A stretch of 64,000 nucleotides of DNA from Kitasatospora sp. GAS204B (GCF_029892155.1 NZ_JARZAG010000001.1:496001-560000), one strand, 5' to 3'; counted from the first letter of the stretch, positions 42,510 through 51,171 are shown. Made by a program: numbers and translations. The notes: generated by a model from the letters alone, not told the origin.

Positions 42510-43271
42510 TCAACGCAGCGGCAGCTGGCAGGCCCGGTCCCGCTCCGCCGAGTACAGGTGGCTGTCCGGGAACTGCTCCGCGCCCAGCGTCCGCCCGACC
42601 AGGATCACCGCCGTGCGCACCACGCCCGCCGCCTTCACCTGCTCGGCGATGTCGGCCAGCGTCCCGCGCAGTACCAGCTCGTCGGGGCGGCTGGCCATCG
42701 CCACCACGGCTGCCGGGCAGTCGGCGCCGTAGTGCGGCAGCAGTTCGGCTACCACCCGGTCCACGTAGCGGGCCGCCAGGTGCAGCACCAGCAGGGCGCC
42801 GCTGCGGCCGAGAGTGGCCAGGTCCTCGCCCTCGGGCATGGGGGTGGCCTGCTGGGCGATGCGGGTCAGGATCACGGTCTGGCCGACCGTGGGTACGGTC
42901 AACTCCCGCTTCAGTGCTGCCGCTGCGGCCGCGAACGCCGGCACGCCCGGTACCACCTCGTACGGCACCCCGGCTGCGTCCAGGCGACGCATCTGCTCGG
43001 CCACCGCGCTGAACACCGACGGGTCGCCGGAGTGCAGCCGGGCCACGTCCTGACCGGCCTGCTGGGCGGCGACCAGCTCGGCGGTGATCTGGTCCAGGTT
43101 CAGCTGTGCGGTGTCCACCAGCCGTGCGTCCGGCGGGCATTCGGCCAGCAGCTCGACCGGTACCAGGCTGCCCGCGTAGAGGCAGACCCCGCAGCGCGCC
43201 AGGGTTCGCGCCCCGCGCACCGTGATCAGGTCGGCGGCGCCGGGGCCGGCGCCGATGAAGTAGACGGTCAC
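42510..43271 (-). CDS. cobM: Precorrin-4 C11-methyltransferase CobM
   Basis: 253 aa class III SAM methyltransferase. 'VYFIGAGPGAADLITVRGARTLARCGVCLYAGSLVP' at the N-terminus, 'VARLHSGDPSVFSAVAEQMRRLDAAGVPYEVVPGVPAFAAAAAALKRELTVP' from about residue 75, and 'GALLVLHLAA' near 160 are CobM/CbiF signatures. GTG43271 overlaps the cobL stop (GTGA), so cobL-cobM is a coupled pair running leftward into the accessory patch. The 165 bp after its stop, up to the serine hydrolase, hold nothing I recognise. Confidence 0.95.
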   Translation of the reverse strand: MTVYFIGAGPGAADLITVRGARTLARCGVCLYAGSLVPVELLAECPPDARLVDTAQLNLDQITAELVAAQQAGQDVARLHSGDPSVFSAVAEQMRRLDAAGVPYEVVPGVPAFAAAAAALKRELTVPTVGQTVILTRIAQQATPMPEGEDLATLGRSGALLVLHLAARYVDRVVAELLPHYGADCPAAVVAMASRPDELVLRGTLADIAEQVKAAGVVRTAVILVGRTLGAEQFPDSHLYSAERDRACQLPLR

Positions 43272-44503
43272 TGGGCTTCTCCACCTTCGGACTTGACGAC
43301 TGACCACTGCGTCACCGGCATCGCCTGCCGCCACCCGGTGAAGTTGCCGACCGGCACCGCGTGCGCCACCGCCAGGCGCAGCAGGTCGCCGCCGTGCCGG
43401 CGGTACCACTCGGTGAGCAGCGCCTCCGACTCCAGCGTCACCGTGTTGGCGACCAGCCGCCCGCCGACCGGCAGGGCTGCCCAGCAGGCTTCCAGCAGCC
43501 CGGGGGCGGTGAGCCCGCCGCCGATGAACACCGCGTCAGGGGTGGGAAGTTCGGCCAGCGCGGCAGGCGCGGCGCCGGTCACCACGCGCAGCCGGGGCAC
43601 GCCGAGTGCGGCCGCGTTGCGTTCGATCCGCGCGGCGCGTACCGGGTCGCGCTCCACGCTGACGGCCTGGCAACTGGCGTGCGCGCGCAGCCATTCGATG
43701 GCGATGCTGCCGGAGCCGCCGCCCACGTCCCAGAGCAGCTCGCCGGGTGCGGGCGCCAGGCTGGCCAGGGTGGCGGCCCGGACATGACGCTTCGTCAGTT
43801 GTCCGTCGCTCTCGTAGAGTTCGTCGGCCAGGCCGGGGACGAGAGCGGGGCGCGGGACGCCGAGCGAGGCCCGGCAGGTCACGGCGACGAGGTTCAGCGG
43901 GTCGCCGGGCGGCTGCGTCCAGTCCTCGGCCGTCCCGCTCGCCCCGACCAGCTCGCCCGGCCCGCCCAACTGCTCCAGCACCCGCAGCTCGCTCGGCCCG
44001 TACCCGCGCTCGCGCAGCAGCGCCGCGACGACGGCGGGTGTCGAGGCGTCGGCGCTCAGCACCAGCAGCCGCCGCCCGTCGAAGAGCTCGCGCGCCAGTG
44101 TCGCCGGGTCGCGCCCGACCAGGCTGACCACCGTGGTCTCCTCCAGCGCCCAGCCGAGCCGCGCGCACGCGTAGGAGACCGAGGACGGATGCGGCAGCAC
44201 CCGCAGCCGCCCGGCGCCCAGCTCCTCGGTGAGGGTGCGCCCGATCCCGTAGAACATCGGGTCCCCGCTGGCCAGCACCGCGACCCGCCGCTCGGCGAGG
44301 GAGGCGAAGAGCCCGGCCACGGCGGGGCGTAGCGGCGAGGGCCAGGCGACCCGCTCGGCCGCCAGCTCGGTGGGCAACAAGGCCAGCTGCCGACCGCCGC
44401 CGACCACCACCTCGGCCGCCCGCAGCGCCTGCCGGGCCACCGCCGAGAGCCCGTCCCAGCCGTCCGCGCCAACCCCCACGACGGTGACCAACGCGCTGCT
44501 CAA
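43268..44503 (-). CDS. cobL: Precorrin-6Y C5,15-methyltransferase (decarboxylating) CobL
   Basis: 411 aa, CbiE plus CbiT domains. CbiE half: 'LVTVVGVGADGWDGLSAVARQALRAAEVVVGG' and 'VAVLASGDPMFYGIGRTLTEEL'. CbiT half from about residue 225: 'LTKRHVRAATLASLAPAPGELLWDVGGGSGSIAIEWLR', with the SAM motif DVGGGSGSIAIE. It methylates C5 and C15 and removes the C12 acetate carboxyl. TTG44503 was chosen because GGAGGAG lies 6-7 nt upstream and the protein then starts at the family boundary; the frame is open to 44710 but without homology. Confidence 0.94.
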   Translation of the reverse strand: MSSALVTVVGVGADGWDGLSAVARQALRAAEVVVGGGRQLALLPTELAAERVAWPSPLRPAVAGLFASLAERRVAVLASGDPMFYGIGRTLTEELGAGRLRVLPHPSSVSYACARLGWALEETTVVSLVGRDPATLARELFDGRRLLVLSADASTPAVVAALLRERGYGPSELRVLEQLGGPGELVGASGTAEDWTQPPGDPLNLVAVTCRASLGVPRPALVPGLADELYESDGQLTKRHVRAATLASLAPAPGELLWDVGGGSGSIAIEWLRAHASCQAVSVERDPVRAARIERNAAALGVPRLRVVTGAAPAALAELPTPDAVFIGGGLTAPGLLEACWAALPVGGRLVANTVTLESEALLTEWYRRHGGDLLRLAVAHAVPVGNFTGWRQAMPVTQWSVVKSEGGEAQ

Positions 44504-44593
44504 CGGGGTCTCCTCCCAGCTCCGGACGGGTGCACCGGGGCAGCCTACCGGGCGGTCGGCGGGCCGCCCCGGCCGGTGGGTAGGCTGGGGCGC

Positions 44594-44632
44594 ATGCCGA
44601 CGACTGCTGTTCTGCCACCTCCCGCCGCCTGA
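44594..44632 (+). CDS. Probable leaderless upstream ORF, 12 codons, with triple Pro
   Basis: ATG44594 starts MPTTAVLPPPAA-stop. TAGGCT, a TANNNT -10, ends exactly 7 nt before the ATG, so transcription would start on the initiation codon. Codons 8-10 are Pro-Pro-Pro, a ribosome-stalling sequence that needs EF-P. The stop codon is in the loop of a 7-bp hairpin, and a second hairpin follows before the EamA gene at 44745. It could be a regulatory peptide of the transporter gene. No homologue is known to me. Confidence 0.4.
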   Translation: MPTTAVLPPPAA

Positions 44633-44682
44633 GCGGGCGGCGAAGCGACTGAAGACCTGAGCCCGGGGTGCGACCCCAGGGC
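44623..44682 (+). promoter_or_regulatory. Two hairpins in the leader of the EamA gene
   Basis: Hairpin 1: CGCCGCC (44623-44629) with GGCGGCG (44636-44642), the loop holding the uORF stop codon. Hairpin 2: GCCC-GGGGT-GCG-ACCCC-A-GGGC (44661-44682). Their position between a short ORF and the transporter start suggests attenuation. Confidence 0.4.
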
Positions 44683-44744
44683 GGTCGGTGCTGCCCGCGG
44701 ACGGGATCACGCGACCAGTTCACGTCTTCGGTGGGAGAACACCC

Positions 44745-45707
44745 GTGTCCGCAACTCCATCCCCCCTGTCCGCAGGGCGGGGTCTGCTCTACCTGCTGCT
44801 CTCGGCCGCCTCCTGGGGAACCGCCGGTGCTGGGGCCGCACTGCTCTACGGCCCCAGCGGTCTCGGTCCGGTGGCACTCACCTTCTGGCGCTCGGCCGGC
44901 GGCGCCGCGCTGCTGCTGCTCCTGCGCCTGGTCCGGCGCAGGCCGGCCGAGCCGGTCAGGCCGGTCGATCTCGCCGTCAACGGCATCGGCCTGACGCTCT
45001 TTCAGATCGCCTACTTCGAGGCCGTGCACGGCACGGGACTCGCCGTCGCCACCGTGGTCACGCTCGGCGTGGCCCCCGTCCTGGTGGCCCTCGGGGCCGG
45101 GCTGCTGCTGCGCGAACGCCTCGGCGGCGCGGGTGCGGTGGCGGTGCTCGGGGCGCTGAGCGGTCTCGCGGTGCTGATCCTGGGCGGCTCCGCCGGGGCG
45201 CCGGTGCGCACCGGCGGGGTGCTCTGGGCGCTGGTCTCGGGGGCGGGCTACGCCTGCATCACCCTCTACGGCCGCTACACCGCTGCTCGCCCGGGCCCGC
45301 GCGCCGACGCGCTGACCACCACCCTGCACTCCTTCGTGATCTGCGCGCTGCTGCTGCTCCCGTTCGGGCTCGCCGAGGGCCTGTGGCCGAGCGCGCACGG
45401 CCTGGGGCGGACGGCGGGGGTGCTGCTCTACCTGGCCGCCGTGCCCACCGCGTTCGGCTATGCGCTCTACTTCACCGGCGTCGTCGCGGTGCGGGCCACC
45501 ACCGCCGCCGTGACCGCGCTGGTCGAGCCGCTCAGCGCCACCGTGCTGGCCCTCACGCTGTTCGGCGAGCGGCTGGCCCCGGCCACCCTCGCCGGTGCCG
45601 CGCTGCTGTTGCTCTCGGTCACCGCGCTGGCGGTGGCCGAGACCCGGCAGGCCGTCGCCGTCAGAGCGCGACGATCCCCTCGCCGCCCATGCCGTCCGGC
45701 ACGGTGA
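44745..45707 (+). CDS. EamA-family (DMT) transporter
   Basis: About 320 aa with ten membrane segments in two EamA repeats (GLLYLLLSAASWGTAGAGAALLYGPSGLGPVALTFWR; RTGGVLWALVSGAGYACITLYGRY). Exporter of small metabolites, substrate unknown. GTG44745 has GGGAG 7 nt upstream. The C-terminal 15 codons are Arg-rich and overlap the 3' end of the convergent propeller gene by 47 bp. Its long leader carries a possible regulatory uORF and two hairpins. Confidence 0.88.
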   Translation: MSATPSPLSAGRGLLYLLLSAASWGTAGAGAALLYGPSGLGPVALTFWRSAGGAALLLLLRLVRRRPAEPVRPVDLAVNGIGLTLFQIAYFEAVHGTGLAVATVVTLGVAPVLVALGAGLLLRERLGGAGAVAVLGALSGLAVLILGGSAGAPVRTGGVLWALVSGAGYACITLYGRYTAARPGPRADALTTTLHSFVICALLLLPFGLAEGLWPSAHGLGRTAGVLLYLAAVPTAFGYALYFTGVVAVRATTAAVTALVEPLSATVLALTLFGERLAPATLAGAALLLLSVTALAVAETRQAVAVRARRSPRRPCRPAR

Positions 45708-46791
45708 CCGAGCCCACCCGGGTCAGCCCGCCGTCCGCGTGCACCCGGAACTCGTCCACCACGCCCTGGCCGCCGGTCTGCACGTAGAGGTAGCGGCCGT
45801 CACCGGCCACGGCGGCGTCCACCGTGCCCGGGTCGGTGGCGGTGTTGCCGAGCGCGGTCAGCGTGCCGTGCTCGTCCGCACGGAAGCCCGACAGGCTCGC
45901 GCTGCCCGCGTTGGAGGCGTACACCTTGTCCCCGGCGCCGACCAGCCAGCAGGTCCCCGCCTGGCCGGTGGGCACCTGGCCGAGCGCGGTCAGCCTGCCG
46001 TCGTGGCCCACCGTGTAGGAGGCGACCGTCTCCGGGCCGACCTCGGTGACCAGCAGGCGGCCGTGGGCGTCGAAGACGAAGCCGAACGGCACCGCGCCCG
46101 GTTCGGCGTTCACCACCGGCGCGGCCGCCGGGGCGCCGTCGTGCCCGAGCGGGAAGACGTCGATGCTCTGGCCGCCCGCCTTGGTGGTGACCACCAGGTC
46201 GCGGCCGTCCGGGGTCACCGCGAGCTGCCCCGGGGTGTGGGTGAACTGCGGTGTGGCGGCCGGGTCCAGGCCCAGCGACCGGTGCCAGCCGGCTATCGCG
46301 CGCAGTTGCCCGCCGACCCGCTCGAAGCCCTGCACGGAGCCGCCGCCCAGCGCGTCGAGCACGTAGACCTGGTCGCCGTGCAGGGCGACGCCGGCCGGGA
46401 AGCTGCCGCCGGCGTCGATCACCTGGGTGCGGGTCAGCCGGTCGCCGTGCACCGCGAAGACGGTCACCGTGTCGCTGCCCGCGTTGACGGCGTAGAGCAG
46501 GTGGTGGCGCGCGTCGTAGGCCAGCGAGCCCTGGGAGGCGAGGTGGTCGGCCGCGGAACCCTGCAGCACGCCGCCCTTGCCGCCGGTGGGGTAGACCCCG
46601 GTCTGGTGCAGGCTGCCGTCCCAGCCGCGGGCGTAGGCGACCACGGTGTTGCCGCCGGGCGCGTCGCTCTGGACGAAGACCGGTGCGCCGGAGGCGGCCG
46701 AGGCCGATCCGGCGGCCAGCGTCAGGCCGGCGAGCGCGAAGCCGGCCGCGGCGGCCAGGGCCGTGACGGAACGCAGAACGGAAGAACGCAT
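45661..46791 (-). CDS. Secreted lactonase-like beta-propeller protein
   Basis: 376 aa with a Sec signal peptide (MRSSVLRSVTALAAAAGFALAGLTLAAGSASA, cut near residue 33) and seven-blade propeller repeats: 'SLAYDARHHLLYAVNAGSDTVTVFAVHGDRL', 'QLAVTPDGRDLVVTTKAGGQSIDVFPL', 'FVFDAHGRLLVTEVGPETVASYTV'. The pattern matches the 6-phosphogluconolactonase-like (Lactonase/PF10282) group, but export argues against a pentose-phosphate role. GAGGAG lies 8 nt before ATG46791. Compare the other secreted propeller at 2981-4093. Confidence 0.85.
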   Translation of the reverse strand: MRSSVLRSVTALAAAAGFALAGLTLAAGSASAASGAPVFVQSDAPGGNTVVAYARGWDGSLHQTGVYPTGGKGGVLQGSAADHLASQGSLAYDARHHLLYAVNAGSDTVTVFAVHGDRLTRTQVIDAGGSFPAGVALHGDQVYVLDALGGGSVQGFERVGGQLRAIAGWHRSLGLDPAATPQFTHTPGQLAVTPDGRDLVVTTKAGGQSIDVFPLGHDGAPAAAPVVNAEPGAVPFGFVFDAHGRLLVTEVGPETVASYTVGHDGRLTALGQVPTGQAGTCWLVGAGDKVYASNAGSASLSGFRADEHGTLTALGNTATDPGTVDAAVAGDGRYLYVQTGGQGVVDEFRVHADGGLTRVGSVTVPDGMGGEGIVAL

Positions 46792-46939
46792 GGCGGTTTC
46801 TCCTCGGGGAGGTCCGGAACTCGGTGACCACCACGCTAGGCGCCGATGCGACGTGAATTGGCCTTCCAGTCCGCTCCGTTCGCGGCTCGTAAGAAGTCCG
46901 CCGACGTGATCCAATGGCTCGGAGCGAACGGAGACGATC

Positions 46940-47452
46940 ATGGACCTGACCATCGAGGGCCCTGACGGGCTGCTGCTGCGCCCCTGGGCGGAGCAGGACG
47001 CCGAGCCGCTGCTCGCGGTTGCCGACGATCCCGAGTTCCGCGCCCGGCTGATGAACCTGACGATTCGTCATCGAGCGGACGCGGAGCGCTGGTTGTTGGC
47101 GCAGCAGGCGGGGTGGGAGGCCGGTGTGCGGTTCGGGTTCGCGGTACTGGCGGGTGACCGGCTCGCCGGGCAGGTGGTGCTCAAGCACCCCGATCCCGCC
47201 TCGACCACGGCCGAGGTCGGCTACTGGACGGCCGCCGCAGCGCGTGGTCAGGGTGTGGCGCCGCGCGCCGTGGAGCTGCTCACCGGTTGGGCGTTCGACG
47301 CTCGCGGCCTGCGGCGGCTGGAGCTCTATCACGCCGTCGACAATCCAGCCTCCTGCCGGGTGGCGCAGAAAGCGGGGTACGGGCTGGTGGCCGAACTCCC
47401 GCCCCAGGGGAAGTGGCCGACACCGGGGCACCTGCACGTGCGGGAGGGCTGA
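46940..47452 (+). CDS. GNAT-family N-acetyltransferase
   Basis: 170 aa. RimJ/RimL-type layout: 'LLLRPWAEQDAEPLLAVADDPEFRARL' at the start, acetyl-CoA loop 'TAAAARGQGVAPRAVELLTGWAF' near residue 98 and 'LRRLELYHAVDNPASCRVAQKAGYGLVAEL' near the end. GGAG lies 6 nt before ATG46940. Substrate unknown. Confidence 0.9.
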   Translation: MDLTIEGPDGLLLRPWAEQDAEPLLAVADDPEFRARLMNLTIRHRADAERWLLAQQAGWEAGVRFGFAVLAGDRLAGQVVLKHPDPASTTAEVGYWTAAAARGQGVAPRAVELLTGWAFDARGLRRLELYHAVDNPASCRVAQKAGYGLVAELPPQGKWPTPGHLHVREG

Positions 47453-47457
47453 GACCA

Positions 47458-47487
47458 CGGTGGCCGGGCTCGCGAGCCCGGCCACCG
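47458..47487. terminator. 30-bp perfect palindrome, bidirectional terminator
   Basis: Arms CGGTGGCCGGGCTCG and its exact complement with no spacer, 6 bp after the GNAT stop and 20 bp before the stop of the convergent GH8 gene. Confidence 0.75.
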
Positions 47488-47506
47488 CCGTTCGCCGTGC
47501 CGGCCA

Positions 47507-48757
47507 CTACGGCTTCCAGTAGTCCCCGGCCATCACGAGGTACACCAGGGTCTTGATGGTCTCGCCGTAGTACCCGTCACCGAACGGGTTGCTGCCCAGC
47601 TGCTTCCAGATCGCGTCGGTCCACGCCTGGTCGCCCGCCGCCATCGCCGCCGGGCCGACCGAGTCGCCGGCCTCCTCGGCCTGGTCGCTGGTGCTGTAGG
47701 GGGTGCAGTTGAGCTTGGTGTGCGGGTAGACCTTCTGCGGGTTGCCGCCCGACTCGCCCTTCAGACAGGCGGATTCGAGCTTGGCGGTGCGCAGTGAGAC
47801 GGCCGCCGTGCTGCCGCCGTAGAGCAGCGCGTCGGTGCCCAGGTGCCAGGGCACCCGGATCGAGTTGTAGCCGACGATGTTGTCCGGCTGGTTCTCCTGG
47901 TAGTTGGCGGGCGCTGGCTTCGGGCTGCTGGTGTTGGCGTTGACCACGAAGTCGGAGAGCAGGCCGCCGCTGGGGGAGTACGACTTGGTGAACGAGCCGA
48001 TCACCGCCTCGGTGCGCTGGACCACCTTGTTCCAGTCGTGCGCGGTGTCGTAGGCCGCGAAGGCGCGCAGGTGGTCGAGCATCATGTCGGACGGGCGGGT
48101 GTCGGTGTTCGGACCGTCGTCCTCGCACTTCAAGTGCCCGTCGGGCGCCACGTCGTGGGCGTAGAAGGAGGCCAGCCAGGCCTTGGCGTCCGCGCTGTAA
48201 CCGCCCCACTGCTGGTCGGCCAGGATCAGGCCGTAGCCGATGTCCAGGTCGCCGTCGGTGGCGGCGTCGGGCGTGCCGCCGCTGTAGTACTTGCAGGTCT
48301 TGCCGTCCAACTGCCACTGCATCAGGCCCCACTGGTCCTTGTGGTCCTTGACCAGCTGCCAGAGGCCGTTGAACTCGGTCTGCGCGTTGGGGTCGTAGCC
48401 GGCCATCAGCGGCACGATGTTCATGCCGTAGCCCTGGCCCTCGGAGACCGGGCCGTTGTTGCTGGCGTCGCCGTCGCCCTTGGTGGAGACGTAGTACTCG
48501 TTGCTCGCGCAACCGTGGTGCAGGTAGCCGGCCTTCCAGGAGTCGTACTGCTTGCGCACGGCGGCGTCGCGGGTGGCCTGCGAGGCCGAGGGCATGACGC
48601 CGACCTGGTAGCTGGTGTGGGTGGGGAACGGGTGCGCGGTGCTCGCGGCCCCGGCGGGGGCGGCGCCGGCCAGGCCGAGGCCGAGCGCGGCGGTGGCCAG
48701 CGCGGTGGAGGCGGCGAGCAGCGACCGCGCGGGGGCGATCGGGAACTGACGTGCCAT
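47507..48757 (-). CDS. Secreted glycoside hydrolase family 8 (endoglucanase/chitosanase type)
   Basis: 416 aa with a signal peptide (about 38 aa, ending AGAAS). (alpha/alpha)6-barrel GH8 features: general acid E106 in 'GPVSEGQGYGMNIVPLMAGYD' and the signature 'ATDGDLDIGYGLILADQQW' (D168/D170) with the substrate-binding Asp. Inverting hydrolysis of beta-1,4-glucan or chitosan; which one is not decidable from these motifs. GAGGAG is 7 nt before ATG48757. An AGGAAAGCTT-type dyad 45 bp upstream may be its operator. Confidence 0.92.
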   Translation of the reverse strand: MARQFPIAPARSLLAASTALATAALGLGLAGAAPAGAASTAHPFPTHTSYQVGVMPSASQATRDAAVRKQYDSWKAGYLHHGCASNEYYVSTKGDGDASNNGPVSEGQGYGMNIVPLMAGYDPNAQTEFNGLWQLVKDHKDQWGLMQWQLDGKTCKYYSGGTPDAATDGDLDIGYGLILADQQWGGYSADAKAWLASFYAHDVAPDGHLKCEDDGPNTDTRPSDMMLDHLRAFAAYDTAHDWNKVVQRTEAVIGSFTKSYSPSGGLLSDFVVNANTSSPKPAPANYQENQPDNIVGYNSIRVPWHLGTDALLYGGSTAAVSLRTAKLESACLKGESGGNPQKVYPHTKLNCTPYSTSDQAEEAGDSVGPAAMAAGDQAWTDAIWKQLGSNPFGDGYYGETIKTLVYLVMAGDYWKP

Positions 48758-48799
48758 CAGGGAACTCCTCGTTGGGGGATGAGAAGCAGATGAGGGAAA

Positions 48800-48818
48800 G
48801 TTAGGAAAGCTTCTTTAT
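48800..48818. promoter_or_regulatory. Imperfect dyad in the GH8 promoter region
   Basis: 'GTTAGGAAAGCTTCTTTAT', centred on AAGCTT with imperfect arms (TTAGGA.../...TCTTTA). It is an AT-rich island about 45-60 bp upstream of the GH8 start. Palindromes of the AGGAAAGYTT kind are recalled in front of streptomycete secreted-hydrolase genes, including a chitosanase controlled by a ROK repressor; identity with that operator needs checking. Confidence 0.4.
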
Positions 48819-48960
48819 CAATCCGGTCCATGTCAATACCCGCGGGTCACTTGACTCACGGTCAACCGGGCCTCGGCGGCTCAGCGCGGTGGCCACCGTG
48901 AAAGTCTGGGCAGGTTGGCCGGCGGACGAACCGCCTGGCACGGCGCGGACGGGAGCGGGC

Positions 48961-50385
48961 ATGGCGGAGCATCTGGTGGTCATCGGTGGGGACGCGGCCG
49001 GCATGTCCGCCGCCTCGCAGGCCCGGCGGCGGCGCGGCGCCGAGGAGTTGCGGATCACCGCCTTCGAGCGCGGCTCGATCACCTCGTACTCGGCCTGCGG
49101 CATCCCGTACTGGGTCGGCGGCGAGGTGGCCCGGGCCGAGCAGCTGATCGCCCGCACGCCCGAGCAGCACCGCGCCCACGGCATCGACCTGCGGCTGCGC
49201 ACCGAGGTCACCGAACTGGACCCGGCCGGGCGCCGGGTGCGCAGCCGGGACCTGGCGAGCGGCGCCGAGGCGTGGACGGAGTACGACCAGCTGGTCATCG
49301 CCACCGGCGCCGAGCCGGTCCGCCCCGCGCTGCCGGGGTTCCACGCCCCGGGAGTGCACACCGTGCACACGATCCCGGAGGGGCAGGCGCTGCTCGACAC
49401 GCTGGCGGCGCTCGCCCCGAGTGAAGGTGCGGGCGAAGGCGGGAGCGGGGGCGAGGATGCCGAGCGGCGCCGGGCCGTGGTGGTCGGCGGCGGCTACATC
49501 GGTGTCGAGATGGCCGAGGCGATGCTGCGGCGCGGCTACCGGGTCACCCTGGTGCACCGCACGCCCGAGCCGATGCCCGGCCTGGACCCCGACCTGGGCG
49601 CGCTGGTCCGGCGGACGATGACCGAGCTCGGCATCGAGGTGGTCCCCGGCGCGGCCGCGACCGAGGTGCTGCTGGGCCCGGACGGGCGGCCACGCGCGGT
49701 GCGCAGCACGGCCGGCGAGCACCCGGCCGACGTGGTGGTGCTCGGCCTCGGGGTGCGCCCGCGCACCGCGCTGGCCCGTGCCGCGGGCCTGCCGCTCGGC
49801 CCGCAGGGCGGCCTGCGCACCGACGACCGGATGCGGGTGCTGGACGCCGACGGCGAGCCGATCCCCGGGCTCTGGGCCGGCGGGGACTGCGTGGAGGTGC
49901 GGCACCTGGTCTCCGGGCGGCACCAGCACATCGCGCTGGGCACCCACGCCAACAAGCACGGCCTGGTGATCGGCAGCAACCTCGGCGGCGAGGACGCGAG
50001 CTTCCCCGGGGTGGTGGGCACCGCGATCACCGGGATCTGCGAGCTGGAGATCGCCAGGACCGGGTTGAACGAGCGCGAGGCGACGGCGGCCGGCCTGGAC
50101 TGGACCGCCGTCGTGATCGAGTCGACCGCGCGGGCGGGCTACTACCCGGGCGCGGCGCAGCTGACCGTCAAGCTGCTGGCCGAGCGCGGCAGCGGGCGGC
50201 TGCTCGGCCTGCAGATCGTCGGTGGGGCGGGCGCGGCGAAGCGGATCGACATCGCCGCGGTGGCGCTGAGCTGTCGACTGACGGTGCGTGAGCTGATCTT
50301 CCAGGACCTGGCCTACGCACCGCCGTTCTCCCCGGTCTGGGACCCGGTCCTGGTGGCCGCGCGGAAGGCGGCCACGCAGATCTGA
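48961..50385 (+). CDS. CoA-disulfide-reductase-like FAD/NAD(P) oxidoreductase
   Basis: 474 aa from ATG48961 (GGGAG 5 nt upstream). FAD-binding 'LVVIGGDAAGMSAASQARRR' at residues 5-24, the single redox-active Cys46 in 'SYSACGIPYWVGG' (CoADR/NADH oxidase type), NAD(P)-binding 'AVVVGGGYIGVEMAEAML' near 175 and 'GLWAGGDCVEVRHLVSGRHQHIALGTHANKHG' near 300, and a dimerisation domain with 'DLAYAPPFSPVWDPVL' at the end. Reduces CoA disulfide, persulfides or O2. It stands alone; about 20 Glu/Gly-rich residues near 160 are an unusual loop. Confidence 0.88.
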   Translation: MAEHLVVIGGDAAGMSAASQARRRRGAEELRITAFERGSITSYSACGIPYWVGGEVARAEQLIARTPEQHRAHGIDLRLRTEVTELDPAGRRVRSRDLASGAEAWTEYDQLVIATGAEPVRPALPGFHAPGVHTVHTIPEGQALLDTLAALAPSEGAGEGGSGGEDAERRRAVVVGGGYIGVEMAEAMLRRGYRVTLVHRTPEPMPGLDPDLGALVRRTMTELGIEVVPGAAATEVLLGPDGRPRAVRSTAGEHPADVVVLGLGVRPRTALARAAGLPLGPQGGLRTDDRMRVLDADGEPIPGLWAGGDCVEVRHLVSGRHQHIALGTHANKHGLVIGSNLGGEDASFPGVVGTAITGICELEIARTGLNEREATAAGLDWTAVVIESTARAGYYPGAAQLTVKLLAERGSGRLLGLQIVGGAGAAKRIDIAAVALSCRLTVRELIFQDLAYAPPFSPVWDPVLVAARKAATQI

Positions 50386-50413
50386 TAGGCGGTGCAGGCG
50401 AACTGACTGGACG

Positions 50414-51085
50414 TCAGTTCGTGTACACCGAGGGGCTGCCGGCCTGGCTGGTGTCCTGCACCGGGCCGTAGGAGGCGGTGAAGTAGCCGGCGGCGAAGCA
50501 GGTGGCGGGGCCGCTGCTCTTACTGAAGCTCTGGTTGCTGAAGCTGATGGTCTGCGCGGTGTTGTCGGTGGCGCCCGAGAGGCTGGTGGGGCTGGCCTGG
50601 TAGGTGCAGGTGACACTGCCGAGCAGGGTGCGCAGCTTGATCGTGGTCTGGATCGGCCCCGCGGTGCCCGGGCTGAGCGTGACCGGGTTGCCGGTGCCGT
50701 CACCGACGTTGTTGGTGTAGGTCAGGTTGTTGACGGTGACGCTGTTGACACCCGTGACACCGGGGATGTTGACGGCGCTGCAGCCGCTGAACGTCTGGCT
50801 GTTCAGCGTCTCCACGGCGGTGCCGGGCGCGGCCGGGTTGCTGACCACGGTGGCGCTGAAGGAGGAGGACGAACAGCTCACGCCGGTGCCGCCGGCGGCG
50901 GTGGAGTAGAGGGTGGCGGCGGTGCCGCTCTGCAGCGCGGCGGTGAGCACGTCGCCGGTGGCCACCGTGCTGCCGCCCGCGCTGCCGTAGGTCAGCACGC
51001 TGGAGGAGGCGGAGGCGGGCATGGCGGTCAGGGCGGCGAGTGCGGCGGCGGCCGTGGCCGCGCCGAGGTAGAGACGCTTTCGCAC
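50414..51085 (-). CDS. Secreted Ser/Thr-rich protein of the envelope locus
   Basis: 223 aa from GTG51085 (GAGGAA 5 nt upstream), with a signal peptide (MRKRLYLGAATAAAALAALTAMPASA). The mature protein is a beta-rich, Ser/Thr/Asn-rich chain with four Cys in two likely pairs (VSCSSSSF, FSGCSAV, VTCTYQ, ATCFAAGYF), suggestive of a compact extracellular domain. I recall similar proteins being annotated only as 'Tat pathway signal' or hypothetical in streptomycetes; no twin-Arg is seen here. Same strand as the gene at 51240, separated by a 26-bp-stem hairpin. Confidence 0.7.
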   Translation of the reverse strand: MRKRLYLGAATAAAALAALTAMPASASSSVLTYGSAGGSTVATGDVLTAALQSGTAATLYSTAAGGTGVSCSSSSFSATVVSNPAAPGTAVETLNSQTFSGCSAVNIPGVTGVNSVTVNNLTYTNNVGDGTGNPVTLSPGTAGPIQTTIKLRTLLGSVTCTYQASPTSLSGATDNTAQTISFSNQSFSKSSGPATCFAAGYFTASYGPVQDTSQAGSPSVYTN

Positions 51086-51171
51086 AGGGTTCCTCGTTTT
51101 CTGGTGGGGGAGGACGTGCGCGCGGTGGGGGCGCGCACGGGTCTGGTGGGCGGCGGGTGACCCGGTGGTGG

